A stretch of 64,000 bases of DNA from Haloarchaeobius amylolyticus (GTDB taxonomy: Archaea > Halobacteriota > Halobacteria > Halobacteriales > Natrialbaceae), in assembly GCF_026616195.1 (NCBI RefSeq), contig NZ_JANHDH010000001.1:1302001-1366000 (forward strand). Reading direction: 5' to 3'. Both the position numbers and the translations under genes were made by a program. A model generated the notes under the pieces. That model had not been told where the DNA came from. It searched no databases and worked only from the letters and a program-made list of their open reading frames with translations. This document shows positions 1-8,426 of the stretch, in pieces (the first letter of the stretch is position 1; every line of letters begins with the position of its first letter).

Positions 1-127
1 GCGGGCCGGGTCGAGCGAGTACGCGATGGACCTGCTCGGGCGCCTGGACCTCTCGGTCAGGGACGGTGGCGTGGTGGCGACGGGGCTCAGAGAGTACGGA
101 GACTATCTGGACGCGCTGACGGAATAG
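1..127 (+). CDS. C-terminal end of an unknown protein (cut by window edge)
   Basis: The frame read from base 2 is open to a TAG at 125-127 and gives 41 residues ending DYLDALTE. The codons have the G/C-rich third positions of the neighbouring genes, so this is probably the real tail of a gene starting outside the window. The fragment is too short for a family call. It converges on the minus-strand HAD gene, with only 6 bp between the two stops. Confidence 0.55.
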   Translation, partial: RAGSSEYAMDLLGRLDLSVRDGGVVATGLREYGDYLDALTE

Positions 128-133
128 CCGGCG

Positions 134-826
134 TCAGTCGCTCGCGGTACCGGAATCCACCTGCTCCCACAGGTCCTCGAAGGTCGAGACGCGGTAGTCG
201 CCCATGACGCAGTGGCCACGCTTCTCGTGGCCGTGGCGCTCGACGTGGATGGCGTCGAGGCCGGCGTTCCAGGCCGCACCAACGTCACAGCTGCCGTCGC
301 CGGCGAGGACGCCGTCCGCGACGGAGCCGACCCCGCCGTCGGAGGCCACGCGCCGGTACTCGACGTCCATGTCCGCGAGGGCGCGGTACACCGGGTCCGG
401 GTCGGGCTTCCAGCCGGTGTCGTCCGTACAGCAGACGATGGTGTCGAACCAGTCGCGGATGTCGAGGTGGTCGATGACCGGGTCGGTGAGGAACTGCTGG
501 CAGTGGGTCACGAGCCCGACGGGCGCGTCGAGCTCGCCGACGAACTCGGCGTCCGGGTGCAGGAACGTCCGTTCGGCCCGGACCTCCGGGTTCTCGATGG
601 AGTGGAACGCGGGCCAGAACTCGGCGGGGTCGATGCCCCACGCCCGGAGCTGGTCGTCGCGCTTGCCCGTCAGCCCGTTCCAGATGATGTGTGCCTCGCG
701 GTCTGTGAACTCCCGGCCGAGGATAGCGCCGACGTCGTCGAACACCTCGCGGGTGTACGACCAGTCGACGTCGATGAGCGTGCCGTCGAGGTCGAACAGC
801 CAGAAGTCGTAGTCCGCAGGTCGCAT
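134..826 (-). CDS. HAD-superfamily hydrolase, phosphoglycolate-phosphatase-like
   Basis: 230 residues. Motif I is FDLDGT (nucleophile Asp12, acid Asp14), motif II is the Thr in VTHCQQ (about 107), the motif III Lys is in GWKPDPDP (about 140), and motif IV is GDGSCDVGAAWNAG (about 177-190). A small helical cap lies between motifs I and II. Such enzymes hydrolyse small phosphate esters in the cytoplasm; the substrate cannot be read from sequence. The ATG at 826 is chosen because it lies just before motif I. The frame is open far upstream (to about 1885), but that stretch is antisense to the protease gene and is not real coding. Confidence 0.85.
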   Translation of the reverse strand: MRPADYDFWLFDLDGTLIDVDWSYTREVFDDVGAILGREFTDREAHIIWNGLTGKRDDQLRAWGIDPAEFWPAFHSIENPEVRAERTFLHPDAEFVGELDAPVGLVTHCQQFLTDPVIDHLDIRDWFDTIVCCTDDTGWKPDPDPVYRALADMDVEYRRVASDGGVGSVADGVLAGDGSCDVGAAWNAGLDAIHVERHGHEKRGHCVMGDYRVSTFEDLWEQVDSGTASD

Positions 827-888
827 GAGGAACGAAGAGTAGGCAATATTCGTGTAAATGCTTTCCGGCTTTCGTGACACGACAGAAG

Positions 889-895
889 AATTATC
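889..895 (+). promoter_or_regulatory. TATA box of the HtpX-like gene
   Basis: AATTATC, centred 28 bp before the ATG at 920. This spacing is typical of a leaderless haloarchaeal transcript and supports that start codon. Confidence 0.5.
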
Positions 896-919
896 GGCCG
901 CGGCCCCGGGTGCTCTGGT

Positions 920-1930
920 ATGTCCCGCACCCTCGCGCTCTCCCTCCGGCTGCTGGTCGCCCTGGTCGGCCTGCTCGCCGTCACGCTGGCGCTCGGGAGC
1001 ATTCTCTTCGCCGTCTTCGCCGGTGCGACCCTGTTCGTGCTCGGCCTTACCGGGTCGAGCACGGGGAGCGCCCTCGCACCCGCAGCCGTCGTCGGGTTGG
1101 CCGCCACACTCGGGCTCATGGGCTGGTCGGTGCGCCGGGAACTCGGCGACTCGCCCCTGCACGACATCGGCCGCCACCGGACGGACGTGCCCGGCGGGCT
1201 GACACGACTCGTCACCACGACCAGTCAGCAACTCGATGTGCCGGCCCCGACGGTCCGCCTCGTCGAGAGCGAGACGCCCCTGGCGATGGTCACCGGCCTG
1301 CGCCGACGGGAGGCGACACTGGTGCTCTCGACCGCGGTCACCGACACGCTCGGGCCCGACGAACTGGCCGCCGTCGTCGCCCACGAACTCGCCCACGTGG
1401 CGAACCGCGACGTGACGCTCACGAGCCTGTGTGCGATACCGGTGTTCGTCGCCGACGACCTGTTCGAGTGGGGGCTCGGCCGGCTCGGGAGCGACGACAT
1501 GTTCCAGCAGGACGGGAACCTCCTGCAACTGGTCGCCGCCGGCCTCTCGGTCGCGGTCGGGGGCTGCTTCCTCGCGGTCGGGCGCGGCCTCCTCCTGCTG
1601 TTCTCGCGCCAGCGCGAACTCGCCGCGGACCGGACCGCCGTCACGGTGACGGGCGACCCCGGTGCCCTCGCGAGCGCCCTGGCGAGCCTCGACGAACGGT
1701 TCGCCGGGGCGCCGGCCCTCGACCGCCGGGCCGCAGACGGCGTCGAGGCGTTCTCCATCGTCCCGCCACCGCCCGAAGACCCGGAACCGGACGTCATGCT
1801 CGGCCCGGAGGGCACGCGGAAACCCTACGGCTGGGGCTTCGAGAAGGTGCGTATCCAGCTCACGAACCGGCTGCCCGGCACGCATCCGAGTACGGCGGCG
1901 CGGGTCGAGCGGCTGCGCCAGTCCGGATGA
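920..1930 (+). CDS. htpX: M48-family membrane zinc metalloprotease, HtpX-like
   Basis: 336 residues. Two hydrophobic segments at the N-terminus (about 8-45 and 52-70) are followed by the zinc motif HELAH (His155, Glu156, His159). A further hydrophobic stretch at about 200-230 precedes RQRELAADR, whose Glu (about 233) is the likely third zinc ligand. This is the HtpX/M48 layout, which degrades misfolded membrane proteins with the active site on the cytoplasmic side. The C-terminal part (PSTAARVERL) matches the usual family ending. It stands alone, is convergent with the LWR-salt gene, and has its own TATA box, so it is probably monocistronic. Confidence 0.88.
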   Translation: MSRTLALSLRLLVALVGLLAVTLALGSILFAVFAGATLFVLGLTGSSTGSALAPAAVVGLAATLGLMGWSVRRELGDSPLHDIGRHRTDVPGGLTRLVTTTSQQLDVPAPTVRLVESETPLAMVTGLRRREATLVLSTAVTDTLGPDELAAVVAHELAHVANRDVTLTSLCAIPVFVADDLFEWGLGRLGSDDMFQQDGNLLQLVAAGLSVAVGGCFLAVGRGLLLLFSRQRELAADRTAVTVTGDPGALASALASLDERFAGAPALDRRAADGVEAFSIVPPPPEDPEPDVMLGPEGTRKPYGWGFEKVRIQLTNRLPGTHPSTAARVERLRQSG

Positions 1931-1937
1931 AGCCCGG

Positions 1938-2315
1938 TCAGTCGTCGTCCTCGACCTGTATCGAACTCCCGAGGTACTTGTTCAGCACCTCGTGGACCGA
2001 ATCGGCCCGGAACAGGTCGAGGTTCTCGCCGATGGTCTCCTTCAGCGCCGCGAAGTACTCGGAATCGGTCCGCAGGCCGCGGAACTCGACGGAGAGGACC
2101 GGGACGCCCAGCGCGTCGGTCGCTAGCTCCCGGACGTGGGTCGGGTCGTTCACCTCGCCGCGCCAGAGGTTGTCCCGGAAGAAGAGCCACCCGTCGGTCC
2201 CGGGGTCGTCGGCTGCGCGCAGAAGCGTCGTCTCGAACTCGTTCGGCGACACCGAGACGTCTCCGGTGGTCGGTTCGAGGCGGAACCGGACCGCAAAGAC
2301 GTACTCGGCGTGCAT
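1938..2315 (-). CDS. LWR-salt protein (haloarchaeal conserved protein)
   Basis: 125 residues, very acidic, with an N-terminal beta-rich stretch (MHAEYVFAVRFRLEP) and the motif FFRDNLWRGEVND (about residues 45-57). That motif recalls the haloarchaeal LWR-salt family, whose biochemical role is not established. The C-terminus is a run of acidic residues (QVEDDD). It starts 2 bp after the stop of the pterin dehydratase gene, so the two are almost certainly co-transcribed. No signal peptide or membrane segment is seen. The family name is from memory of the motif. Confidence 0.72.
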   Translation of the reverse strand: MHAEYVFAVRFRLEPTTGDVSVSPNEFETTLLRAADDPGTDGWLFFRDNLWRGEVNDPTHVRELATDALGVPVLSVEFRGLRTDSEYFAALKETIGENLDLFRADSVHEVLNKYLGSSIQVEDDD

Positions 2316-2317
2316 CC

Positions 2318-2593
2318 CTACACTTCCCTGTTCAGGAACTCGGCCATCTCGATGTCCTTCTCCGTGACGCCGCCCTCCTCGTGGCTGGTGAAGCGGACCT
2401 CCACCTCCTTGTACCGGATGATCATCTCCGGGTGGTGGAACTGCGCCTCGGCGATCTCACCGGTCAGCTGGGCGAAGTTCACGCCCTTCATGTAGTCGTC
2501 GAACTCGAATGTCCGGACGATCTCGTCGTCCTCGAGCGACCACCCCTCGGGGAGTTGCTCCTCGATTTCGTCGGTTGACAGCACGTCGGCCAT
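2318..2593 (-). CDS. 4a-hydroxytetrahydrobiopterin dehydratase (pterin-4a-carbinolamine dehydratase)
   Basis: 91 residues, the normal family length. The segment AQFHHPEMIIRYKEVEVRFTSHEEGGVTEKDIEMA carries the characteristic His-His-Pro and later His of PCD/DCoH enzymes, which dehydrate 4a-hydroxytetrahydropterin formed by aromatic amino acid hydroxylases. An N-terminal WSLEDDEIVRTFEF strand also fits. In archaea the true substrate is uncertain and a role in molybdopterin metabolism has been suggested for some members. A TATA-like GATAATC at 2618-2624, 28 bp upstream, supports the ATG at 2593 and a leaderless message shared with the next gene. Confidence 0.85.
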   Translation of the reverse strand: MADVLSTDEIEEQLPEGWSLEDDEIVRTFEFDDYMKGVNFAQLTGEIAEAQFHHPEMIIRYKEVEVRFTSHEEGGVTEKDIEMAEFLNREV

Positions 2594-2670
2594 GGACGAA
2601 TCATCGACGCCGATTCAGATAATCGTTGGGGGCAGGAGAATCGGGAGACGCCGGCGCCGGCGGAAACGTC

Positions 2671-3531
2671 ATGCCACCGGCGGGCGAATCCAGTCGCGTG
2701 CCCGCCACCACCCGCAGAGCGGTCCTCGCCGCACTGGGCCTCGGCACGGTCGGCCGCCCCGGCCGTCCCGCCACCGCCCGCGAGCGGTCCCCCTCCCCCG
2801 ACCCCGTTCGCCTCGCGGTCCAGGTCCACCCCGACGGTCGGCTCGGCTGGTCCGACCTGACCCGGGCTGTCGCCGGGGCCGTCCGGACCGGCGTCGAGCA
2901 GGTCGCCTACCGCCTCGAACACGGCCACGACGTGCCCGTCGAGATATCGGTCACCCGCGGCGCCCCCATCCCGGAGACCGCGGTCGCGACGAGTTCGTAC
3001 CAGCAGCTGTTCGCCGACGTGGAGGAGTGGCTGCGCGACGAGGACGCCTACGACCCCGGGGCGTGTCACCTCTACCTCCCCGACGAACCGTTCAACCAGG
3101 CGCTCGGCTACGGCGGCGCGAACGGGAACGTCACGGGCGACGGCGCGGTCGCGTTCGCCAACGTCGGCGCGACGAACACCTGGGACGGCCGCGCCGTCTC
3201 CGAGAACATCGCGGTCCACGAGTGGCTCCACACCGTGGTCGACGGGGACGCCGTCGAGGCACAGGTCGGCTCCCGGTGCGAGCACGACCTCGGCGCGGTC
3301 GTGATGCGCGAACTCGGGACCGTCCTCGTCACGCCGCTGGCGACCGCCTACGCCGACGACACGGTGTACGGCGGCGAAACGCGCTGGCACGGCTCGGGCT
3401 GTTACAACCACGGGTCGTTCTCCCGGCACGACGGGCTCGAACTGCGTCCCCGGCGCTGGGAGCACACCTGGCAGCTGAGCGAGGCGACCCTGCGGGCGAC
3501 CAGCCGGTTCGTCCGGACCCACCTGCGCTGA
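2671..3531 (+). CDS. Tat-exported HExxH protein, putative zinc metalloprotease
   Basis: 286 residues from the ATG at 2671. A TTG 15 codons upstream is possible but less likely. The N-terminus TTRRAVLAALGLGTVG looks like a twin-Arg export signal. Residues 183-187 read HEWLH, a HExxH-type zinc-binding and catalytic motif, followed by VDGDAVEAQVGSRCEHDLGAV, which could hold the third ligand. Two Cys (in SRCEHD and SGCYNH) could pair outside the cell. I do not recognise the family; a secreted peptidase is inferred only from the motif plus the signal. It stands alone between a minus-strand operon and the PQQ dehydrogenase. Confidence 0.6.
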   Translation: MPPAGESSRVPATTRRAVLAALGLGTVGRPGRPATARERSPSPDPVRLAVQVHPDGRLGWSDLTRAVAGAVRTGVEQVAYRLEHGHDVPVEISVTRGAPIPETAVATSSYQQLFADVEEWLRDEDAYDPGACHLYLPDEPFNQALGYGGANGNVTGDGAVAFANVGATNTWDGRAVSENIAVHEWLHTVVDGDAVEAQVGSRCEHDLGAVVMRELGTVLVTPLATAYADDTVYGGETRWHGSGCYNHGSFSRHDGLELRPRRWEHTWQLSEATLRATSRFVRTHLR

Positions 3532-3618
3532 CTGGGCGGGGCGCCGGGCGACCCGGCCCCGAACAGCCCCACCGCGACGCGCGAACCACCTTTCCTGCTG
3601 GCCTCCCTAGCCGCGGGT

Positions 3619-5184
3619 ATGACAGGCAGTTCGTCCCCGGACTCGGCTCGCTCGTCTCGCCCCCCTGGCTCCACCCGCAGCACCCGCAGACAGTTCCTCG
3701 TCGGCGCCGCCGCCGTGACCGGCGTCGCGGCCGGTGCGGGCTGCGTGACCGGACGAATCGGGGGCGCCGGCAGTGCCGCGGCCGGTCCGACCGTCGCGCT
3801 CGAACCCGTCGCCGAGGGCTTCACCGCCCCCCTCGCGGTCGAGTTCGCGCCCGGCGACGACCGGCCCTACGTGGTCGACCAGACCGGGTACGTCGACGTG
3901 GTCGAGGACGGCGAGCGCAGCCGGTTCCTCGACGTGCGCGACCGGCTCGTCTCCCTGAGCGGGTACGAGGAGCGCGGCCTCCTCGGCCTCGCCTTCCACC
4001 CCGAGTACGAGTCCAACGGGCGCGTCTTCGTCCGGTACAGCGCGCCGCGCCGCGAAGGGACGCCCTCGAACTACTCGCACACGTTCGTCCTCGCCGAGTT
4101 CACCGCCGACGGGGAGTCGGTCGACCCGGGCACGGAACGGACCGTCATGGAACTCCCGCAGCCGCAGTCGAACCACAACGCCGGCGCCCTCGTCTTCGGC
4201 CCGGACGGCTCCCTCTACGTCGCGACCGGCGACGGCGGCGGGTCGGGCGACCGCGGCACCGGCCACGTCGCGGACTGGTACGAGACGGTCTCGGGCGGGA
4301 ACGGGCAGGACGTGACCGAGAACCTGCTGGGGAGCGTCCTCCGCATCGACGTCGATGGCGAGGCCGACGGGCGGAACTACGCCATCCCCGGCGACAACCC
4401 GCTGGTCGGCCGCGAGGGCCTCGACGAGCACTACGCCTGGGGGTTCCGGAACCCGTGGCGGATGTCGTTCTCGGGCGAGGACCTGCTCGTCGCCGACGTG
4501 GGACAGAACCGCTTCGAGGAGGTCAGCCTGGTGCGGGCGGGCGGGAACTACGGCTGGAACGTCCGCGAGGGCACGCACTGCTACGCGGCGGACTCCTGTC
4601 CGACCGAGACGCCCGATGGTGACCCCCTCGTCGACCCGGTGGTCGAGTACCCCCACGAGCGCGACGGCGAGACCCTCGGCATCGCTGTCGTCGGCGGGTA
4701 CGTCTACGAGGGGTCGGCGGTGCCCGCCCTCCAGGACCGCTACGTCTTCGGCGACTGGCGCGGCGGCTCGGGCGGCCGGCTCTACGTCGCCGACCCGGCA
4801 GCCGACGGCCAGTGGCCCATGTCGAGCGTGTCGGTCGCCGGCCAGGGCGCGGTCCTCGACTCGCTGTTGCTCTCGTTCGGCGAGGACCACGACGGCGAAC
4901 TCTACCTCGGGACGACGAAGAGTGCGACCCTCTCGGGGGACTCCGGCGTCGTCTACCGGCTCGCCTCGGCGGACGGCGACGGGAATCCGGGCGCTGGCGA
5001 CGGGGAGACGACCGACGGGACCACGGCTTCGGCTGGCACCGACGGAGACGGTAGCACGACCGCCGACGACGAGAACGGCGGCTCGGGTAACTCCGGCGGC
5101 AGTCCCGGTTTCGGCGCACTGGCGGCGCTGGCGGGGCTCGGGCTCGGAAGTTACGGGCTGGGAGAACTCAGTCGTCGTCGGTGA
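3619..5184 (+). CDS. PQQ-dependent sugar dehydrogenase family (glucose/sorbosone dehydrogenase) lipoprotein
   Basis: 521 residues. The N-terminus has a Tat signal (RRQFL, Arg23-Arg24) ending in a lipobox AGAGC with Cys42. The body is a GSDH beta-propeller: FTAPLAVEFAPG, EERGLLGLAFHPEY, NHNAGALVFGPDGSLYVATGDGG, NLLGSVLRIDVDG, YAWGFRNPWRMSF and VADVGQN are all family blades. Known members oxidise aldose sugars outside the cytoplasmic membrane using PQQ. The tail is Thr/Gly/Asp-rich (about 455-490), then PGFGALAALAGLGLGSYGL and RRR, a PGF-CTERM-like anchor. It therefore carries two possible membrane anchors. The 3' end overlaps hemA by 17 bp, tail to tail. Confidence 0.87.
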   Translation: MTGSSSPDSARSSRPPGSTRSTRRQFLVGAAAVTGVAAGAGCVTGRIGGAGSAAAGPTVALEPVAEGFTAPLAVEFAPGDDRPYVVDQTGYVDVVEDGERSRFLDVRDRLVSLSGYEERGLLGLAFHPEYESNGRVFVRYSAPRREGTPSNYSHTFVLAEFTADGESVDPGTERTVMELPQPQSNHNAGALVFGPDGSLYVATGDGGGSGDRGTGHVADWYETVSGGNGQDVTENLLGSVLRIDVDGEADGRNYAIPGDNPLVGREGLDEHYAWGFRNPWRMSFSGEDLLVADVGQNRFEEVSLVRAGGNYGWNVREGTHCYAADSCPTETPDGDPLVDPVVEYPHERDGETLGIAVVGGYVYEGSAVPALQDRYVFGDWRGGSGGRLYVADPAADGQWPMSSVSVAGQGAVLDSLLLSFGEDHDGELYLGTTKSATLSGDSGVVYRLASADGDGNPGAGDGETTDGTTASAGTDGDGSTTADDENGGSGNSGGSPGFGALAALAGLGLGSYGLGELSRRR

Positions 5185-6523
5185 GCGCGCCGACCGGGGC
5201 GTCCGAGGGCAGGTCCTCGGCCACGCCCTCCGGGATCTCGTCGGGCATCTCGCCCATCGCCGCGAACTTCGCGATTGGCGGCGCGTCGGACCCGAAGTCG
5301 GGGTCGAACAACTGGAGCGCGGTGTTGATGGTCGTCCAGTCGTCCTCGGCGGCGGCCTCGCGCAGGCTCTTCGTCGGCGCGGAGAGCAACTGGCCGACGA
5401 GCGCGTCGGCCATCGACTCGACGACCTCGCGCTCGTCCTCGTCGAGGTCGAGCTTCGACATGGCCGTCTCGACCTCGCGCTGTTTCATGCGGTCGGCCGA
5501 CTCGTACATCGCGGCGATGACCTCGTCGGCGCGCTTTCGCTTGTACTGGTCGAGCAGGAGTTCGAACTCCTCGTCGATGAGCGTCTCGACCGCCTCGGCG
5601 GCCTCGCGGCGCTGCTCGCGTGTCTCCTCGGTGACCTCCTCCAGCGTGTCGAGGTCGTACACCGTCACGTGGTCGAGGTCGCGTGCTTCGGTCGCCACGT
5701 CGCGCGGCTGGGCGAGGTCGACGACGACGTGCTCGTTGCCGTCGTCGAGGTCGCTCGCGGTGAGCACCGGCTCGTCGCTCCCGGTCGCCGTGACGACCAC
5801 GTCGGCCTGGTCGACGACGGCGTCGAGCGCGGCCAGCGTGACCGCCTCGGTGTCGACGTCGACCTGCTCGGCGAGGTGTTCGGCGTGGGGGAGCGTGCGG
5901 TTCGCGACGACGAGGTGGGAGACGCCGCGGTCGGCGAGCGACCGGGCGGCCAGGGTGGCCATCTCGCCGGCGCCGACGACCAGCCCGGTCGCGCCGTCGA
6001 GGTCGCGCTTCGTCGCGACGAGTTCGGCCGCCGCTGAGCCCAGCGAGACGACGCCCTCGTTGATGTCCGTCTCGGTGCGGACGCGCTCGCCCACGTGGAT
6101 GGCCTTCAACACGGCGTCGTCGAGCATCTCGCCGATGCCGTCCTCGGCACGCGAATCCTCGTAGGCGGTGCGGACCTGCCCGAGGATCTGGTCCTCGCCC
6201 AGCACGAGCGAGTCGAGGCCGGCCGCCACGCGCAGCAGGTGGCGCAGGCTCTCCTCGTGGCCCATGAACTCGACGACGTCGTCGTCGACCGGCTCGGCGT
6301 ACTCGTCGAGGACGGCCCGGCCGGTGACGGGGTCGTCGGTGACGACGTAGGCCTCCGCCCGGTTGCACGTCTGGAGGCAGTACGCCTCCCTGACGCCCTC
6401 ACGGGCCCGGAGCGTGGCGACCACGGCTCGCTGGGACTCGCCACTGGCGGCCGCGATGTCGTCGACACTGGCCACAGAATGCGAGACACGAACACCCGTG
6501 ATGACGCCTGTTCCTCCGTTCAT
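5168..6523 (-). CDS. hemA: Glutamyl-tRNA reductase
   Basis: 451 residues. It reduces Glu-tRNA(Glu) to glutamate-1-semialdehyde, the first committed step of tetrapyrrole synthesis. The catalytic Cys is in YCLQTCNRAEAY (about residue 53). GHEESLRHLLRVAAGLDSLVLGEDQI is the family signature, the NADPH fold is GLVVGAGEMATLAARSL (about 180-197), and the C-terminal dimerisation helices follow. The C-terminus extends past the usual length with an acidic tail. The start overlaps the stop of the precorrin-2 dehydrogenase gene by ATGA (6520-6523), so the two are translationally coupled within the heme cluster. Confidence 0.95.
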   Translation of the reverse strand: MNGGTGVITGVRVSHSVASVDDIAAASGESQRAVVATLRAREGVREAYCLQTCNRAEAYVVTDDPVTGRAVLDEYAEPVDDDVVEFMGHEESLRHLLRVAAGLDSLVLGEDQILGQVRTAYEDSRAEDGIGEMLDDAVLKAIHVGERVRTETDINEGVVSLGSAAAELVATKRDLDGATGLVVGAGEMATLAARSLADRGVSHLVVANRTLPHAEHLAEQVDVDTEAVTLAALDAVVDQADVVVTATGSDEPVLTASDLDDGNEHVVVDLAQPRDVATEARDLDHVTVYDLDTLEEVTEETREQRREAAEAVETLIDEEFELLLDQYKRKRADEVIAAMYESADRMKQREVETAMSKLDLDEDEREVVESMADALVGQLLSAPTKSLREAAAEDDWTTINTALQLFDPDFGSDAPPIAKFAAMGEMPDEIPEGVAEDLPSDAPVGALTDDD

Positions 6524-7167
6524 TTCTCGGTGAGTGCGCGGTCCCGAAGGACCTCACGCGCTATCTGACGGGGCTTGGTGTTACCAGTACGTAAAACTGT
6601 CCAAACGTCGTCCTCTCGGACGACGTCCCGCACGACGGCCCGGCGGTCGGCCGGGTCGACGCCCCGCGACTGGAGTTCGTCGCGCAGGTGGCCGGTCAGC
6701 TCGGCCATGGCACCTGCGCCGGCCAGTTCGTCCTCGAGTCGCTCCCGGAGGTACTTCGAGAGCGCGGGCGACGCGCCGCCGGTCGAGATGGAGACGACGA
6801 CCGGGTCGTCCCGGACCGTCGCCGGGACCACGACGCTCCCGCGGTCGCGGCTCCCGTGCTGGTCGGTCCGGTTGACGAGCACGCCCCGGTCTCTCGCCGT
6901 CTCCTCGATGGCGGCGTTCAAGTCGCCGTCGTCGGTCGCGGCGACGACGAGCATCGGGTCCAGCCGGTCGAGCCAGTCGCCGACGTCTGCTGGTTCCATG
7001 GCTGCCCGGACGCGCTCGGCGCCGCCGAAGTCGGCCTCGGCGAAGTCGGGACTGACGACCACCACCCGCGCCTCGCGGGCGAACCGTCGTGCCTTCCGCG
7101 CCCCGACGCGGCCGCCACCGACCACGAGCACCGTCTCGCCCTCGAAGTCGTGGAGCAACGGTATCAC
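6520..7167 (-). CDS. Precorrin-2 dehydrogenase / sirohydrochlorin ferrochelatase-like (CysG N-terminal type)
   Basis: 215 residues. N-terminal Rossmann fold VLVVGGGRVGARKARRFA (about 13-30), then DGDLNAAIEETARDRGVLVNR and STGGASPALSKYLRE, all typical of the Met8/CysG-B family that oxidises precorrin-2 and may insert Fe to make siroheme. The GTG at 7167 is chosen because a Shine-Dalgarno-like GAGGTG lies 6 bp before it and the protein then begins VIPLLHDF as is usual. A GTG three codons earlier (7176) is also possible. It lies upstream of and overlaps hemA. A TATA-like stretch at 7225-7232 implies a short leader. Confidence 0.88.
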   Translation of the reverse strand: MIPLLHDFEGETVLVVGGGRVGARKARRFAREARVVVVSPDFAEADFGGAERVRAAMEPADVGDWLDRLDPMLVVAATDDGDLNAAIEETARDRGVLVNRTDQHGSRDRGSVVVPATVRDDPVVVSISTGGASPALSKYLRERLEDELAGAGAMAELTGHLRDELQSRGVDPADRRAVVRDVVREDDVWTVLRTGNTKPRQIAREVLRDRALTEK

Positions 7168-7306
7168 GGGTCCCACCTCTGTTGGTCGAACGACACTGTC
7201 TCGTGTCGTGGATTGGACGAGGCACGTAAAAGGGTAGCGTCCGCTCTCACGGCGTAGGAATCGAACCAGACACGTTCGAATCCACCGACAGCAGTCGGTT
7301 CGGCGG

Positions 7307-8377
7307 TCACTCGGACTCCGTGTTCGCCGCCGCGCGTTCGGCCATCCGGATGCCCGTCTTCTTCAGGATGCGCGTCGAGAACAGCGAGTCCCAGTCGTCT
7401 TCGTCAACGTCCCAGAACTCGGCCATCTTCTCGCGCACCTGCTGGATGCGCTGCTGGCTCTCCTCCTCGCTCCGCCCGTGGGTCATCGCGAAGAAGTTGT
7501 ACGGCCAGACGCCCTCGTGCCGGGGGCGCTCGTAACAGTGCGTGACGAAGTCGAGGCTCGCCACCTCGGGACCGACCTCGTCGACGACGTCGTCGGGGAC
7601 GTTCCAGACGGTCATCCCGTTCTCGGTGTAGCCCAGCGCGTAGTGGTTCGGGATGACGCCGATGCGGCGGATCTTCCCCTCGCGCTCGAACCGCCGGATG
7701 GTCGAGAGCACCCAGTCGAGGTCGGCACCGATGGCCTCTGCCACGTCCGCGTACGGCGTCGCCGTCACCTCGAACCCGTCCTGTATCTCGAGGACGAGGT
7801 CGCGCTCCTGCGGCGTGAGCGTGGTACGCCCCGACGGCTCCTCGTTCGGCCCGAGGCCCGTGAGGTCTATCTCGCCGCCCTCGATGGCGGCGTCGACGTA
7901 GAACTTCGCCTCGACGCGGAACTCCTGCTGTTTCGGCAGGTTGTACGTCGGCTGGCCGGTCTCCGCCTCTATCTCGGCGAGCACCTCCTCGACGCGGTCC
8001 GAATCGGCGACGCTCACCACGAACCACATGTTGAGGTGTGGATGCTCGCGCTCGTAGTTGTGTGCGACCTCGCGGTGTGCGTTCACCTGCTCGGCGACCG
8101 CCTCGAAGCGGTCCTCGGGGGCGTGCATGGCCACGAGCGTGGCCGTCCCGCCGATCTCCTGGGCGTTGATGAGCGGCCCGAACCGGGTGAGTACGCCCTC
8201 CTCGTCGAGGTGGCGGACCCGCTCGACGAGGTCCGCCTCCGTGAGGTCGATGCCGCGGTCGCGGAGCGCGGCCGCGGCGGGGTCGAACGGTCGCGCCACC
8301 ACCGGGAATCCGCCCTGGAACGCGTTGACGATGGCGCGGTCTGTGCTGTCCATCTCGTAGTCGACCACCCTTCCCAT
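7307..8377 (-). CDS. Siroheme decarboxylase, fused AhbA-AhbB type (Lrp/AsnC fold)
   Basis: 356 residues with two AsnC-like repeats. Repeat 1 (about 8-170) begins MDSTDRAIVNAFQGGFPVVARPF and contains LVAMHAPED and NLPKQQEFRVEAKFYVD. Repeat 2 (about 185-350) begins LTPQERDLVLEIQDGFEVTATPY and contains VIPNHYALGYTENGMTVWNVPD and PYNFFAMTHG. These are hallmarks of the AhbA/AhbB (NirDLGH) decarboxylases that turn siroheme into didecarboxysiroheme in the alternative heme pathway. Family members are separate subunits or fusions. It may be mislabelled as a regulator because of its HTH fold. The neighbours hemA and the siroheme gene support the enzyme role. Confidence 0.88.
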   Translation of the reverse strand: MGRVVDYEMDSTDRAIVNAFQGGFPVVARPFDPAAAALRDRGIDLTEADLVERVRHLDEEGVLTRFGPLINAQEIGGTATLVAMHAPEDRFEAVAEQVNAHREVAHNYEREHPHLNMWFVVSVADSDRVEEVLAEIEAETGQPTYNLPKQQEFRVEAKFYVDAAIEGGEIDLTGLGPNEEPSGRTTLTPQERDLVLEIQDGFEVTATPYADVAEAIGADLDWVLSTIRRFEREGKIRRIGVIPNHYALGYTENGMTVWNVPDDVVDEVGPEVASLDFVTHCYERPRHEGVWPYNFFAMTHGRSEEESQQRIQQVREKMAEFWDVDEDDWDSLFSTRILKKTGIRMAERAAANTESE

Positions 8378-8400
8378 GTGCCTGCCTCGGTGTCGGGTAT

Positions 8401-8408
8401 GTATAAGG
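8401..8408 (-). promoter_or_regulatory. TATA box of the siroheme decarboxylase gene
   Basis: On the minus strand this reads CCTTATAC, centred about 27 bp before the ATG at 8377. It favours that start over the internal ATG eight codons later and predicts a leaderless message. Confidence 0.5.
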
Positions 8409-8426
8409 ACCTCGGCCTGCCGTCGG

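Noticed and set aside
827..1885. N-terminal extension of the HAD frame
   Set aside because: It is antisense to htpX and lies upstream of the HAD motif I; the family start is at 826.
7240..7306. GTTCGAATCC-like T-arm near the siroheme genes
   Set aside because: No acceptor, D or anticodon stems can be built around it.
7307..8377. Lrp/AsnC transcription factor
   Set aside because: The double-repeat layout and the heme-gene neighbours fit a siroheme decarboxylase better.
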